Assembly (NCBI RefSeq): GCF_029946505.1
Contig: NZ_JARZHG010000029.1
Location: 83,951-147,950 of the forward strand
Direction of reading: 5' to 3'
Length of the DNA stretch: 64,000 nucleotides
Source of the DNA: Polyangium sp. y55x31
GTDB lineage: Bacteria > Myxococcota_A > Polyangia > Polyangiales > Polyangiaceae
The notes under the pieces are model-generated. The model was given only the letters and a program-made list of their open reading frames with translations. It made no database searches and was not told the DNA's origin. Position 1 is the first letter of the stretch; the number at the start of each line of letters is the position of its first letter. This document shows positions 27,441 to 36,047 of this stretch, piece after piece. A program made the translations under genes and the position numbers.

Positions 27441-29048
27441 TCAGTCGATCTTGAGCTCGCGCATGCGCCGCTGCAGCGCCACCTTCGACACGCCGAGGCG
27501 CCTCGCCGTCAGCTCGACGTTCCCGTCGCATTCCCGGAGGCAGCGCAGGATCTCGTCCCGCTCGAGGTCGCTCGCGCGCCGCACCTTGTGTTGATCGACG
27601 AGGTTGTAGATCGAGCTGCGCGGAATCCCCAGCCGCTCGGCCGTGGCCTTCATGTCGAAGTTGCAGGCGCGCAGCGCTTCGTGCAGCTCCTCCTCGGTCA
27701 CGTCGCTCGGCTTGCGGCTGCGCCGCGGCGTCACGGGCTCCTTGGTCGGCGAGGCACCCGGCTCCGTGCCGCCTGGGCTCCCTCCGCCGGTGGGCGTGGG
27801 GTTCGTCGCAAGCAATGCCGTGAGCGCCGGACCCGGATCCAGCGGGCCCGTGTCGGGGCTCCCGAGCACGAGCTGCCGCACGACATTCCGAAGCTGCCGC
27901 ACGTTTCCGGGCCAATCGTGACGGACGAGCGCCGCCATGAACGACGCGGGAAGCCCCACCTGGTTCGATGCGATCCGAGCCGACTTTCCGAAACGCTCGA
28001 GCTCGGTGCGGAGAAAATGCACGAACAGCCGCCCGATATCGTCGCGCCGCTGGCGCAAGGGCGGAATCACGAGCTCGTAGCTCGCCAGCCGATGCAGGAG
28101 CGGCCCGCGGAAAGCTCCTGTTTGCACCTTGACTTCGAGATCGGCGTCGGTCGCGGCGACGATACGCGCGCGTGTCTCCCGCATCCGCGAGGCCCCGAGC
28201 GTCTGCACCTCGCCCACGTCGAGGGCGCGGAGCAAGGACGCCTGCACGTCGAGCGGCATCTCGCCCACTTCGTCGAGAAACAGCGTCCCATCCTCGGCGG
28301 CGCCAAAATATCCGGAGTGGGCGCGCGCGCCCGTGAACGCGCCTTTGTCCGACCCGAAAAGCTCCGAGGCAGCGAGCGCGGGTGGGATGGCGCCCATGTT
28401 CACGGCAACGAAAGGCCGACCCCTTCGCGTCCCTGTGTTATGGAGAGCACGTGCGACGAGCTCTTTACCCGTCCCCGTTTCACCACGCACCAAAACGGGG
28501 ACGTCGAGGCTCGTGAGTTGACGGATCTCGCGGCGGACACGCTCGATTCCCAGGCTCGCGCCCACGAGGCCGAGGTCATCCTCCGACTCCTGGCGCAGCC
28601 CGTCGAGGTGCAAGAGGAGCACGATGCGGCTCGCGATCTCCAGCACGATCCCGGCTTCCAGATCGTTCGCCGAGAAATCGCGGCAGTCTCCGAGCGGACT
28701 TCCGTTCACGACGACCCGCATGGGGCTGCCTTGCGCCTCGATACGAATGCATTCGTTGTCGAGCCGGATCAGGCGTATCGGTTTGCGGCTCACGTGCGCG
28801 TCGCCGAGCGGCTCGCGCCTGCTCGAACCCGGTCGCGAGAACTCGGGATCGAGCCGCGACAGCTCCGTACCGGCGCTGCCTGCTCGCAGCGGCAAGAGTG
28901 CCCGATCGCCGACCCGCTCGAGCGTCGGGTGCCAGACAATCGTCAACGCGGGGACATGCGAGTTCCCGAACCCCGTGTCGGGGCCGTCCGTGTCTGTTGG
29001 TGGGCTGAGCCCATCGAGTGTCGAGAGCTCCTCGTCTTGTGAGGGCAC
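27441..29048 (-). CDS. Sigma-54 enhancer-binding protein with FHA-like sensor and two C-terminal HTH motifs
   Basis: 535 residues from a GTG at 29048. The N-terminus (about 60-150) resembles an FHA domain (HVSRKPIRLI, then VVVNGSPLG), which reads phospho-Thr and would link activity to a Ser/Thr kinase. AAA+ core about 158-395: Walker A GETGTGKE (189-196), the sigma-54-contacting GAFTGA (236-241), Walker B GTLFLDE (254-260), and DWPGNVRQL. A Pro/Gly-rich linker precedes two Fis-type helix-turn-helix segments (ATAERLGIPRSSIYNLVD and LTARRLGVSKVALQRRM), one more than usual. Divergent from the phospholipase C-like gene, whose upstream region holds a matching promoter and repeat array. Confidence 0.9.
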   Translation of the reverse strand: MPSQDEELSTLDGLSPPTDTDGPDTGFGNSHVPALTIVWHPTLERVGDRALLPLRAGSAGTELSRLDPEFSRPGSSRREPLGDAHVSRKPIRLIRLDNECIRIEAQGSPMRVVVNGSPLGDCRDFSANDLEAGIVLEIASRIVLLLHLDGLRQESEDDLGLVGASLGIERVRREIRQLTSLDVPVLVRGETGTGKELVARALHNTGTRRGRPFVAVNMGAIPPALAASELFGSDKGAFTGARAHSGYFGAAEDGTLFLDEVGEMPLDVQASLLRALDVGEVQTLGASRMRETRARIVAATDADLEVKVQTGAFRGPLLHRLASYELVIPPLRQRRDDIGRLFVHFLRTELERFGKSARIASNQVGLPASFMAALVRHDWPGNVRQLRNVVRQLVLGSPDTGPLDPGPALTALLATNPTPTGGGSPGGTEPGASPTKEPVTPRRSRKPSDVTEEELHEALRACNFDMKATAERLGIPRSSIYNLVDQHKVRRASDLERDEILRCLRECDGNVELTARRLGVSKVALQRRMRELKID

Positions 29049-29097
29049 GTACGATCGATATCACGAAAAGGGGGCGTCCGACAAGCCTCCGACGCGT

Positions 29098-29145
29098 TCG
29101 ACATGTCGACCGACACGTCAGCCGACACGTCAGCGATACGTCCTG
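29098..29145. promoter_or_regulatory. Candidate enhancer array: 12-bp units and palindrome
   Basis: A perfect 12-bp palindrome TCGACATGTCGA (29098-29109) is followed by two exact tandem copies of CCGACACGTCAG (29110-29121, 29122-29133) and a degenerate copy CGATACGTCCTG (29134-29145). It lies 77-124 bp upstream of the -24/-12 promoter, the usual range for a sigma-54 activator site, next to the activator gene. Confidence 0.6.
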
Positions 29146-29221
29146 TGTGGGCCGTGATCCGCGGAGCGTGGCCGAGGTATGTCGAGCCCCTGTCCAAGCT
29201 CACGACTGCATCGTCCCACGC

Positions 29222-29237
29222 TGGCATGCCGCGTGCA
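29222..29237 (+). promoter_or_regulatory. Sigma-54 (-24/-12) promoter
   Basis: TGGCATGCCGCGTGCA matches TGGCACG-N4-TTGCW at all but two positions, with the invariant GG and GC separated by exactly 10 nt. A start of transcription near 29247 would leave a leader of about 38 nt including the GGGAGG ribosome site before the GTG at 29285. Confidence 0.7.
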
Positions 29238-29284
29238 ATCTCTGATTCTGCAATTTCGCGCGCAGCCAGTTGGGAGGTTGGGCC

Positions 29285-30628
29285 GTGCCAGACAAACTGG
29301 AGGACATCGACACCGTCGTTGTCCTCATGATGCAGAGCAGGTCGTTTGATCATGTCCTCGGCCATCTGAGCCTCGACGGCGGCCCGTACGAGGGGCGGCT
29401 CGACGGGCTCGTCGGCACGCCGGTCGATGGAAAACTCCTCGACACGCGTTACGAGAACACCTGCGAGGGGCGCGTGCACCACCCGCAGGAGATGCGCGAC
29501 GGCGCAATGTCGGCGGAGTTGCCCGAGGATAGCCATTCCGTCCAGCTTTCCCTCGGCCGCAGGACTTCCTCGGGCGATCGTGCGATGGATGGCTTCGTGC
29601 GGGCGCATGCGCTTTCGGGGCACCGCGCGTCGCGCTCCTTGCCGATGAGCTTCCTGCGGTGCGCGGGCGCGCCCGTCACGAATTTCTTGGCGAAGAGTTA
29701 TGCCATCTGTGACCGCTGGTTCGCTCCGCTGCCCACGGGTATGGCGCCGAACCGGCTCATGGCGACGTGTGGTTATTCTCTACTCGCGGACACCTCGTCT
29801 CGGCTCCTGCCCTTGCACGAAACGGTCTTCGACTGGATGAAGCAGCGTGGCATCCGATATCGTGTGTACCACGACGGTTTGTCCTTTTTCACCCTTGGCC
29901 CCTGGATGCACGGCGAGGTGACGAGCGAGCGCTTCCGCCCGGCGGCTCGGCTCGCGGACGACATCCAGAACGAGCCCGACGCCACGTTCCCCCAGGTCAT
30001 TTACATCGAGCCCTCTTATTACGACGCGCCTTTCCACCTCGGCCGACCGCCGAACGACAACCGTCCACCCCTGCCCATGGCGCCCGGCGAGCGATTCTTG
30101 CTCCAGGTCTACCAGGCGCTCACGTCGAACCTCGAGCGCTTCGGCCGCACGCTCTTCATCGTCACGTATGCCTCGCACGGCGGCTTTTACGATCACGTCT
30201 CGCCGCCGCCGATTCACGACGGGCCCTTCAAGACGGCGGGCGTGCGTGTCCCTGCGATCGTCGTCTCGCCGCACGTCGAAAGCGGCACGGTCCACGGCGG
30301 CCTGCTCGACCACACCTCGATCCTGCAGCTCCTCGCCGAAAAGTTCGGCGACGGCGTGTATTCCGATGCCGTCGCGCGTCGGGCCGCGCAGGGGATCGGC
30401 AGCGTCTCCGCGGTCCTGAACCGCGGCGCTGCCCGCGAGGCTTTGCCCGTCCCGCCGAGTCCGCCCGAGCGGCCGGGCCGCAAATGCAAGCGCTCGCTCA
30501 CGCCCCGCACCGAAGGCGCGTTGGCCTTCGACCTCGCCGCGCGCGCGCTTTGCGACCACGCCCCGGCGCGCGTCGCGAGCGCTTACCCCGAGCTCTGGCA
30601 GGCGATGTGGAACGCCGCGTTGCAATGA
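29285..30628 (+). CDS. Phospholipase C / acid phosphatase (phosphoesterase) family protein, catalytic motifs degenerate
   Basis: 447 residues from the GTG at 29285, which follows GGGAGG. Fold landmarks of bacterial phospholipase C and AcpA-type phosphatases are clear (VVVLMMQSRSFDHVLG, APNRLMATCGYS, GGFYDHVSPP, RVPAIVVSPH). However, the family ENRSFDH is QSRSFDH (17-23), the nucleophile in GPTxPNR is Met 153 (TGMAPNR), the HPP motif reads NRPP, and DEHGGFYDH is ASHGGFYDH (296-304). These positions normally supply the metal ligands and nucleophile. No signal peptide is visible. Probably not a standard phosphoesterase; perhaps a binding or structural protein. Expression appears to depend on sigma-54 and the divergent activator. 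Confidence 0.8.
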   Translation: MPDKLEDIDTVVVLMMQSRSFDHVLGHLSLDGGPYEGRLDGLVGTPVDGKLLDTRYENTCEGRVHHPQEMRDGAMSAELPEDSHSVQLSLGRRTSSGDRAMDGFVRAHALSGHRASRSLPMSFLRCAGAPVTNFLAKSYAICDRWFAPLPTGMAPNRLMATCGYSLLADTSSRLLPLHETVFDWMKQRGIRYRVYHDGLSFFTLGPWMHGEVTSERFRPAARLADDIQNEPDATFPQVIYIEPSYYDAPFHLGRPPNDNRPPLPMAPGERFLLQVYQALTSNLERFGRTLFIVTYASHGGFYDHVSPPPIHDGPFKTAGVRVPAIVVSPHVESGTVHGGLLDHTSILQLLAEKFGDGVYSDAVARRAAQGIGSVSAVLNRGAAREALPVPPSPPERPGRKCKRSLTPRTEGALAFDLAARALCDHAPARVASAYPELWQAMWNAALQ

Positions 30629-30640
30629 AACGCGGGCCGA

Positions 30641-32644
30641 TCAAAGCGCGATCGTAAAACCCTGCCAAACCGCGGCGAACGCCCCCGGCAGCTCGATCCC
30701 CCACGCCGCCTCTTCCAGGCACGTGACGAGCTTCGAGCCCGGTTTTTCCCCGTCGATCGTCGCCCGCACCGAGACGACCTCCTGGAGCGTCGATTGGAGC
30801 CCCACGGTCGCCTTTTTCCCGGCGCCGCCGCAGGCCTGAAGCCCACGCGAAAGCTCGTCCTTCAGGAACGCTTGCTTGTCGAAGTTGTTGATGCGGGGCT
30901 GCCCCCCGCCGTACAACGTGGCGAGCCGGCCATTGCCGGATCCGAAGCCGGCGCCGCTCGCGGAAAACTCCTCGATGCCTTCCGTCGACGGACGCACGCC
31001 CGGCTCGATCGCGAGATAACTCGTCACCGGCGACACGACCCGCCCCATCATGGCGAGCGGCATCATGTCCGCCTCTTCGATCGAATCCAGAAGGTCCGAT
31101 CCGAACACGAGCCCCGCCCACCTTCGATTTTCGGCCTCGTCCGAGACGAGCACCCGGCGCATGGGCGTCGCCCAGAGCTCGCCCGTCACCTCCACGAACG
31201 GAACCTGCTTCTCCGACAAACGCAGCTCCTCGAACGACTCGCCCTCCGCCAGCACCTCGGGAGCCGTGAGCGCCTCCGGGGCAATGCCCTGCGCGTGCAC
31301 CTGGAAATGGTCGATCCGCTTGGGGCGCGCGAGCTCCTCGTACACCTTGCGGGGCTCGCCGCTTTGGTCGGCGGTATCGATCGAAGCCTGCCAGACGAGC
31401 CCGCCCGTGGGCCGTGTCAGCGCCGCCCAGGCGTGCGTATCGTCGCGCTCGAGCAGGGTCGAATGCGGGCTGTCCACCACGCCGACGTGCAGCAGCGCGC
31501 CGCTCTTCGTGAGCTGCCCCCGGAGCCGTTCGGGCGTGAGCTCCTGCCGCGTGCGCGTGTCCGTCAAGGCCAGGATTCGCTTCGGCGTATTCTCCGGCAA
31601 GGCCGCGAGCAGCGCGTCCGCGCGGGAGAGCGCCTCGTCGATGTGGCTCCCGTTTTGCCGGACAATCTGCGAACCATCGAGCCCGGCGAGCGCTTCACGT
31701 ACCGAGACGAACCCATGTTTCGTGGCGCGCACCGCCCGATCGAACGTGAGCACCGTCGCGCGGGCATCCGGGAAGTGGGAGAGATACGCCCGCGTCATGG
31801 CGACCTCCGCCTCGACATGCTCCTGTTCGAGCGACCGGGAGGCGTCGATCAGCACCACGACGTGCGCGCCGCGAGGCACACGCGAGAGCGCAGGCGCCGC
31901 GTCGACATGAAAATGAACGACGTTCTTCTGCTTGCCGAACCCCACCGACGCGAGCGCGCCTTCGACGGGTTTTTCGCTCGCAGGCGCGACCGACAGGTCC
32001 ACCGCGTCTTTCAAGCTGACCCACGCCGGCGCTTTTTGACGTGTATCGCCGACGAAGAGCGCCTCGCCCGTGATCATCGGCGACACCGTGGCCGTGGCGG
32101 GCAGCTTGTCGGTGCCCATGGCCGAAAGATCGAGGTGATGCCGCCCTTCGCGGTATTGCGTCGGCAGCCGCAGCGTGTATTCGATCGTCTTGTCCTCGCT
32201 GGGCGGGCAGGGGAAGACCTGCAGCGCGAGCAGGTTCTGGTTCCGCCACGATAACAAGGCCGGATCCTTCGGGTAATACCCGCCGACGCCCGTCAACTCT
32301 CGATACCGCGCCGCCGCTTTCTCCGCCTCCAGCAGCTCACCGTCGAACCAGTGGGGCTTGCCGTCCAGAGTCCCCAGCGTGCGTAACCCGACGGCCACGG
32401 CGCCGGATGGCAGGTCGATGTAAAACGTCGCCTGATCGTGGCGCGGACCGCCATTGTGGACCGTGCGCCGCACGACCAGGTCCGCGTGACCGTGGCCGAT
32501 GCGGAGATCGATCACGTGCGTCTTTTCCACGAGTTTGTCCGACCGGAGGCCCCGCACGTCGTCGGCCGAAGCCGCGTTCGCGGAGAGGAGGATCGAGGCG
32601 AGGATGGAAGCTGCGCGCGTGTACGAAACGAAGGGGGTCCGCAT
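30641..32644 (-). CDS. VIT and von Willebrand factor A domain protein
   Basis: 667 residues with a Sec signal (SILASILLSANAASA). A VIT domain occupies about 35-165 (LRIGHGHADLVVRRTVHN, AEKAAARYRELTGVGGYYPKDPALLSW), followed by a vWA domain about 255-420 whose DASRS gives an intact metal-site DxSxS (VVLIDASRSLEQEHVEA). The C-terminal 200 residues are unassigned, with a Gly-rich hinge (GAGFGSGNGRLATLYGGG) and two late cysteines. This layout (inter-alpha-trypsin inhibitor heavy-chain type) is common in myxobacteria, where it is thought to mediate protein binding in the envelope. Divergent from the MMPL gene, 129 bp apart; convergent with the phospholipase-like gene. Confidence 0.85.
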   Translation of the reverse strand: MRTPFVSYTRAASILASILLSANAASADDVRGLRSDKLVEKTHVIDLRIGHGHADLVVRRTVHNGGPRHDQATFYIDLPSGAVAVGLRTLGTLDGKPHWFDGELLEAEKAAARYRELTGVGGYYPKDPALLSWRNQNLLALQVFPCPPSEDKTIEYTLRLPTQYREGRHHLDLSAMGTDKLPATATVSPMITGEALFVGDTRQKAPAWVSLKDAVDLSVAPASEKPVEGALASVGFGKQKNVVHFHVDAAPALSRVPRGAHVVVLIDASRSLEQEHVEAEVAMTRAYLSHFPDARATVLTFDRAVRATKHGFVSVREALAGLDGSQIVRQNGSHIDEALSRADALLAALPENTPKRILALTDTRTRQELTPERLRGQLTKSGALLHVGVVDSPHSTLLERDDTHAWAALTRPTGGLVWQASIDTADQSGEPRKVYEELARPKRIDHFQVHAQGIAPEALTAPEVLAEGESFEELRLSEKQVPFVEVTGELWATPMRRVLVSDEAENRRWAGLVFGSDLLDSIEEADMMPLAMMGRVVSPVTSYLAIEPGVRPSTEGIEEFSASGAGFGSGNGRLATLYGGGQPRINNFDKQAFLKDELSRGLQACGGAGKKATVGLQSTLQEVVSVRATIDGEKPGSKLVTCLEEAAWGIELPGAFAAVWQGFTIAL

Positions 32645-32773
32645 GGCGATGGACCCGACATCGACAGGGCCGCATCGTTCCCGACTTTTTGGAATTCTCG
32701 ATCGAGCGGATCGTTCTCGCGCCGGCGTACGTACGGCTTGCCGGGCGAGGGCGCCCGGCGTATCGAAGCGCCG

Positions 32774-35200
32774 ATGTCTTCTCCCGCGTCGAAAGGGCGG
32801 CCGGCGAGGCGCGTCGTCACGCTCGCGCTCGTCGGGATGACGCTCCTCGCGCTCTGCGCAGTGACGTTCCGGCTCCGGCTCGACCCGAACGTAGCGTCGC
32901 TCCTGCCCGATCAGGGCGAGGCCGCGGCGCTGCGTCGGTACGTGCGTGGCTTCGGCGGCGGCGACCTCGCCGTCGTGCTCGTCCAGGGGCCGGATCCCGC
33001 GACCAACACGAACGTCGCGGCCGAGATTGCGGCCGAGCTCGGAAAGCGCCCGAGCGTGGCCCACGCCGCCGATCGGATCGACACCTCGCGCGCCCTCGAT
33101 CCGATGCTCGTGTTTCGTCACGCGGATCCACGCGCGATGGAGCGCCTGCGCGGCGCGCTCACGCCCGAGGGCATGCGCGCGCGGCTCGCGGAGAGCCGGG
33201 CCATGCTCCTCGCGCCGGGCAGCGGCTCCGTCGCCGAGCTGCTCGCCGCGGACCCGCTCCGGCTCGGGCAGCTCGCCTACGAGGGCGCGGACATCGGCTC
33301 CGGCGTGCGCACGCAGCCGGACGGCGCATTCGCCACCGACGACGGCAAGGCGCACCTCGTGCTCGCCGAGCCGCGCGGACAAGCTTTGCGCGGCGAGGAC
33401 GCGCGCCGCTTCGTCGAGGACGCCGAGGCCGTGCTCGCGCCGCTTCGCGCGGCCCACCCCGAGATGCAGCTCGGCCTCACGGGGGGCCATGCGATCGCGG
33501 CCGCGACCGAGGCCATGCTGACGCGTGATCTCTCGATATCCAGCACCCTCGCCATGGTGCTCGCGTCGCTCGTCTTCGCCTTGATCTTCCGGCGCGTGCG
33601 GGCGCTCGTCGCCGTGATGCCGCCGCTCCTGCTCGGCACGGTGTGGACCGCGGCCGTCGCGGCGGCGCTCCCGCGTGGTTTGTCGGGGATAGCGGTCGCG
33701 TTCATGTCGGTCGTCGTGGGCGTGGGCGTCGACACGGGCGTGCACGTTTATGCGGCGCTGCTCGAAGCGCGGCGGGCGGGGCTCGAACCTCGCGAGGCCG
33801 CGCGCGTGGCGCGGGCGAAGACGGCGCGCGGCGTGCTCTTCGCGGCCGGGACGGCGGCCGCGGCGTTCGGCGCGCTCGCGTTTTCGAGCATCGAGGCCAT
33901 GCAGCAGCTCGGCCTCCTTTGCGCCGCGGGCGAGGTGCTCACGGCGGTGGCGATCGTGCTCGTGACGCCGGAGGTCGGCGCGCTCCTCGAAAAAAAGCCT
34001 CCGCCTCCGCCGGCGCCCGTGCGCTGGACCGATGCATTCGCCTGGCTCTCGGGCACGCGCAGGCGCGCGGCGCTCCTCGCCTCCGTCGCGCTCCTGCCCG
34101 TCGGCGCCGTGTTCCTGGGCGCGGCGCCGGGTTTGTCGGAGTCGATCGTGGCCGTGCGGCCGAAGGAGCTCGAACCGCTGAAGGTGCAGCAAGCGGTGTT
34201 CGACGCGTTCGGGGGCAAACGCGGGCAATGGGTCGTGCTCGTCGCGGATCGGGACCTCGAGCGCGCGCGGGCGCGCGGCGATCGGCTCGCGGAGACGCTC
34301 TCCGCGATGAAAGACGATGTCGAGGCGGTCGACGCGCTCACGGCGCTCGCGCCCGCGAAGGAGACGCAGGAGGCGCGCCTCGCGGCGAGAGACGCGCTCG
34401 ATCTTTCGGCGAAGGCGAACGAGCTCGAAAAGGCGCTCGTGGAGACGGGGTTTGCCCCGGCGCGTTTCGCGGGCGCGCTCGACGCCATGCGCGCGCCCAC
34501 GCGTGACCTCGTGCAGATCGAAAACCTCCGCAAAAGCACGGCCTCGATCCTCCTGTCGCGTTATCTCGGCATGGACGACGGCGAGCACCTCGTCGCGCTT
34601 TACGTACGGCCGCGCGAGGTGCCCGGCGCGACGGCGCGCGTCGAGGAGGCGCTCCGTCGCGCCGATCCGCGAGCGATGCTGACAGGTTATGCGCGGCTCG
34701 AAGTCGTGCTCCGGCAGAGCCTCTCGCAGGACCTGCCGAAGATCGCGGGCGTCGCCGCGGTGCTCGTGGTGGCCGCGCTCGCGATGTCGCTCCGGCGCGC
34801 GCGGGACGTGGTGATCGCGGCGATCGTCGTCCTCTGCGAGATCGCGGCGGTGCTCCTCCTCGTGCGGATCCTCGGCATCCCGCTGCATGCCTACGACGCG
34901 CTCGTCCTGCCCGTGTTGCTCGGGATCACCGTCGACGAGGGCATGTTCTTGCTTTATCGGGCGCGCGAAGTCGCCGGAGCCCCTGACGTCGAGCACGATG
35001 TGATTCGCGAGACCTTGCGGGACGAGGGCCCTCCCGTCGCGGCCACGGCGCTCACGACGGCCACGGGCTTCGCGGCGCTCGCGCTTTGCCGCTTCGATGG
35101 CCTCAGGGATCTCGGCCTCGTGGGCGCGCTCGGCAGCGTCGCGGGGCTCGTGGTCGCGCTCGTCGTCGTGCCCGCGGGGCTCCGGCTCTGGAGGGCGTGA
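32774..35200 (+). CDS. MMPL/RND-superfamily membrane exporter
   Basis: 808 residues from the ATG at 32774; upstream codons would run into the divergent VIT/vWA gene. Two homologous halves, each with one N-terminal helix, a large periplasmic loop and a five-helix cluster: first half SISSTLAMVLASLVFALIF, MSVVVGVGVDTGVHVYAALL; second half IAGVAAVLVVAALAMSL, LLGITVDEGMFLLYRAREV. The D-T-G and D-E-G acidic positions in helix four of each half fit proton-driven MMPL transporters. Such proteins move lipids (mycolates, hopanoids, glycolipids) between membranes. No adapter or outer-membrane gene is adjacent. Confidence 0.88.
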   Translation: MSSPASKGRPARRVVTLALVGMTLLALCAVTFRLRLDPNVASLLPDQGEAAALRRYVRGFGGGDLAVVLVQGPDPATNTNVAAEIAAELGKRPSVAHAADRIDTSRALDPMLVFRHADPRAMERLRGALTPEGMRARLAESRAMLLAPGSGSVAELLAADPLRLGQLAYEGADIGSGVRTQPDGAFATDDGKAHLVLAEPRGQALRGEDARRFVEDAEAVLAPLRAAHPEMQLGLTGGHAIAAATEAMLTRDLSISSTLAMVLASLVFALIFRRVRALVAVMPPLLLGTVWTAAVAAALPRGLSGIAVAFMSVVVGVGVDTGVHVYAALLEARRAGLEPREAARVARAKTARGVLFAAGTAAAAFGALAFSSIEAMQQLGLLCAAGEVLTAVAIVLVTPEVGALLEKKPPPPPAPVRWTDAFAWLSGTRRRAALLASVALLPVGAVFLGAAPGLSESIVAVRPKELEPLKVQQAVFDAFGGKRGQWVVLVADRDLERARARGDRLAETLSAMKDDVEAVDALTALAPAKETQEARLAARDALDLSAKANELEKALVETGFAPARFAGALDAMRAPTRDLVQIENLRKSTASILLSRYLGMDDGEHLVALYVRPREVPGATARVEEALRRADPRAMLTGYARLEVVLRQSLSQDLPKIAGVAAVLVVAALAMSLRRARDVVIAAIVVLCEIAAVLLLVRILGIPLHAYDALVLPVLLGITVDEGMFLLYRAREVAGAPDVEHDVIRETLRDEGPPVAATALTTATGFAALALCRFDGLRDLGLVGALGSVAGLVVALVVVPAGLRLWRA

Positions 35201-35245
35201 GGTCTTCTCAGCCTGCCCGCGGGGCGGTATCCATAGTCCCCTCCC

Positions 35246-36004
35246 ATGTCGCAACCCTCCAAGCTCATCGCGGATCGCGTCGCCATCAGCCGCACCGTGC
35301 TCGCCTCGTTGAACGAGCACACCCCCGAGATCGCCAAGGAGCTCGAAGCCGCGTTGTTCCCGGAGGGCCCGCCCCGCGACGTCACCGCCGCCGGCTTCCT
35401 CCACGCGCTGCGTGATCTGCTCGCGCGCTCGACCGAAGCGATGTTCGCGGCCGACCTCGCGCACGCGCGCGAGCTCGCGGACGACGACGCGCCCCGCGCG
35501 CTCGCCGAGGAGCGCGTCGAAGGCCTCAAGGCCCTGCTCCTCTCGCTCCGCACGACGCTCGCGAGCACCTATGGCGTGCCCGTCGCCGCCGCGTACGGCA
35601 TCCCCTCGCAGATCCCCGACGATCCCGAGGTCCTCCTCCGCGTGGCGAGCACCGTCGAGCGCCTCCTCCGGGAGCGCCCGCTCGTCGAGCCGCCGAAGAT
35701 CAAGAGCCTCGCCATCGCGCCGCTCGCCGTCTCGGAGGACCTCGGGTTTGCCATCGCGGACCTCCGGCGCGCGCTCGCGGACGTCGATCGCGAACGGCGC
35801 GAGGCCATCCTGTCGCAAAGCACGAAGAACCTGGCGATGGCCCGGTGGCTCACGACCTACCAGGGCGTCACCGAGGCGGCTTGTGGCCTGTACACGCTCG
35901 CGGGGCACGCCGCGCTCGCCGAGGGGATCCGTCCGACGGCGCGCAGGCTCGCGGGTTTGCCCGAGGAGGAAGACTCCGCGCCCTCGACCGAGCGGTCACG
36001 CTGA
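35246..36004 (+). CDS. Hypothetical helical protein
   Basis: 252 residues, no signal peptide, predicted almost entirely alpha-helical (AISRTVLASLNEHTPEIAKEL, ARSTEAMFAADLAHARELAD). A central YGVPVAAAYGIPSQIPDDPEVLLRVA segment is the only break. A CATAGT sequence 8 nt before the ATG may be a -10. I recognise no family. It lies between the MMPL exporter and a FG-GAP-like protein, all on the plus strand with short gaps. Confidence 0.6.
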   Translation: MSQPSKLIADRVAISRTVLASLNEHTPEIAKELEAALFPEGPPRDVTAAGFLHALRDLLARSTEAMFAADLAHARELADDDAPRALAEERVEGLKALLLSLRTTLASTYGVPVAAAYGIPSQIPDDPEVLLRVASTVERLLRERPLVEPPKIKSLAIAPLAVSEDLGFAIADLRRALADVDRERREAILSQSTKNLAMARWLTTYQGVTEAACGLYTLAGHAALAEGIRPTARRLAGLPEEEDSAPSTERSR

Positions 36005-36035
36005 TCCCACAGTAGCCACGCGCCTCCCGGTCGCC

Positions 36036-36041
36036 TATTCT
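36036..36041 (+). promoter_or_regulatory. Candidate leaderless -10 hexamer TATTCT
   Basis: Ends 6 nt before the GTG at 36048; it is the main reason for choosing that start within a long open frame. Confidence 0.45.
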
Positions 36042-36047
36042 GATCGC

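Noticed and set aside
30641..35908. Very long minus-strand open frame (about 1,750 codons)
   Set aside because: Only the part 30641-32644 has a signal peptide and VIT/vWA motifs; the rest is Arg/Glu-rich antisense of the MMPL gene, caused by GC bias.
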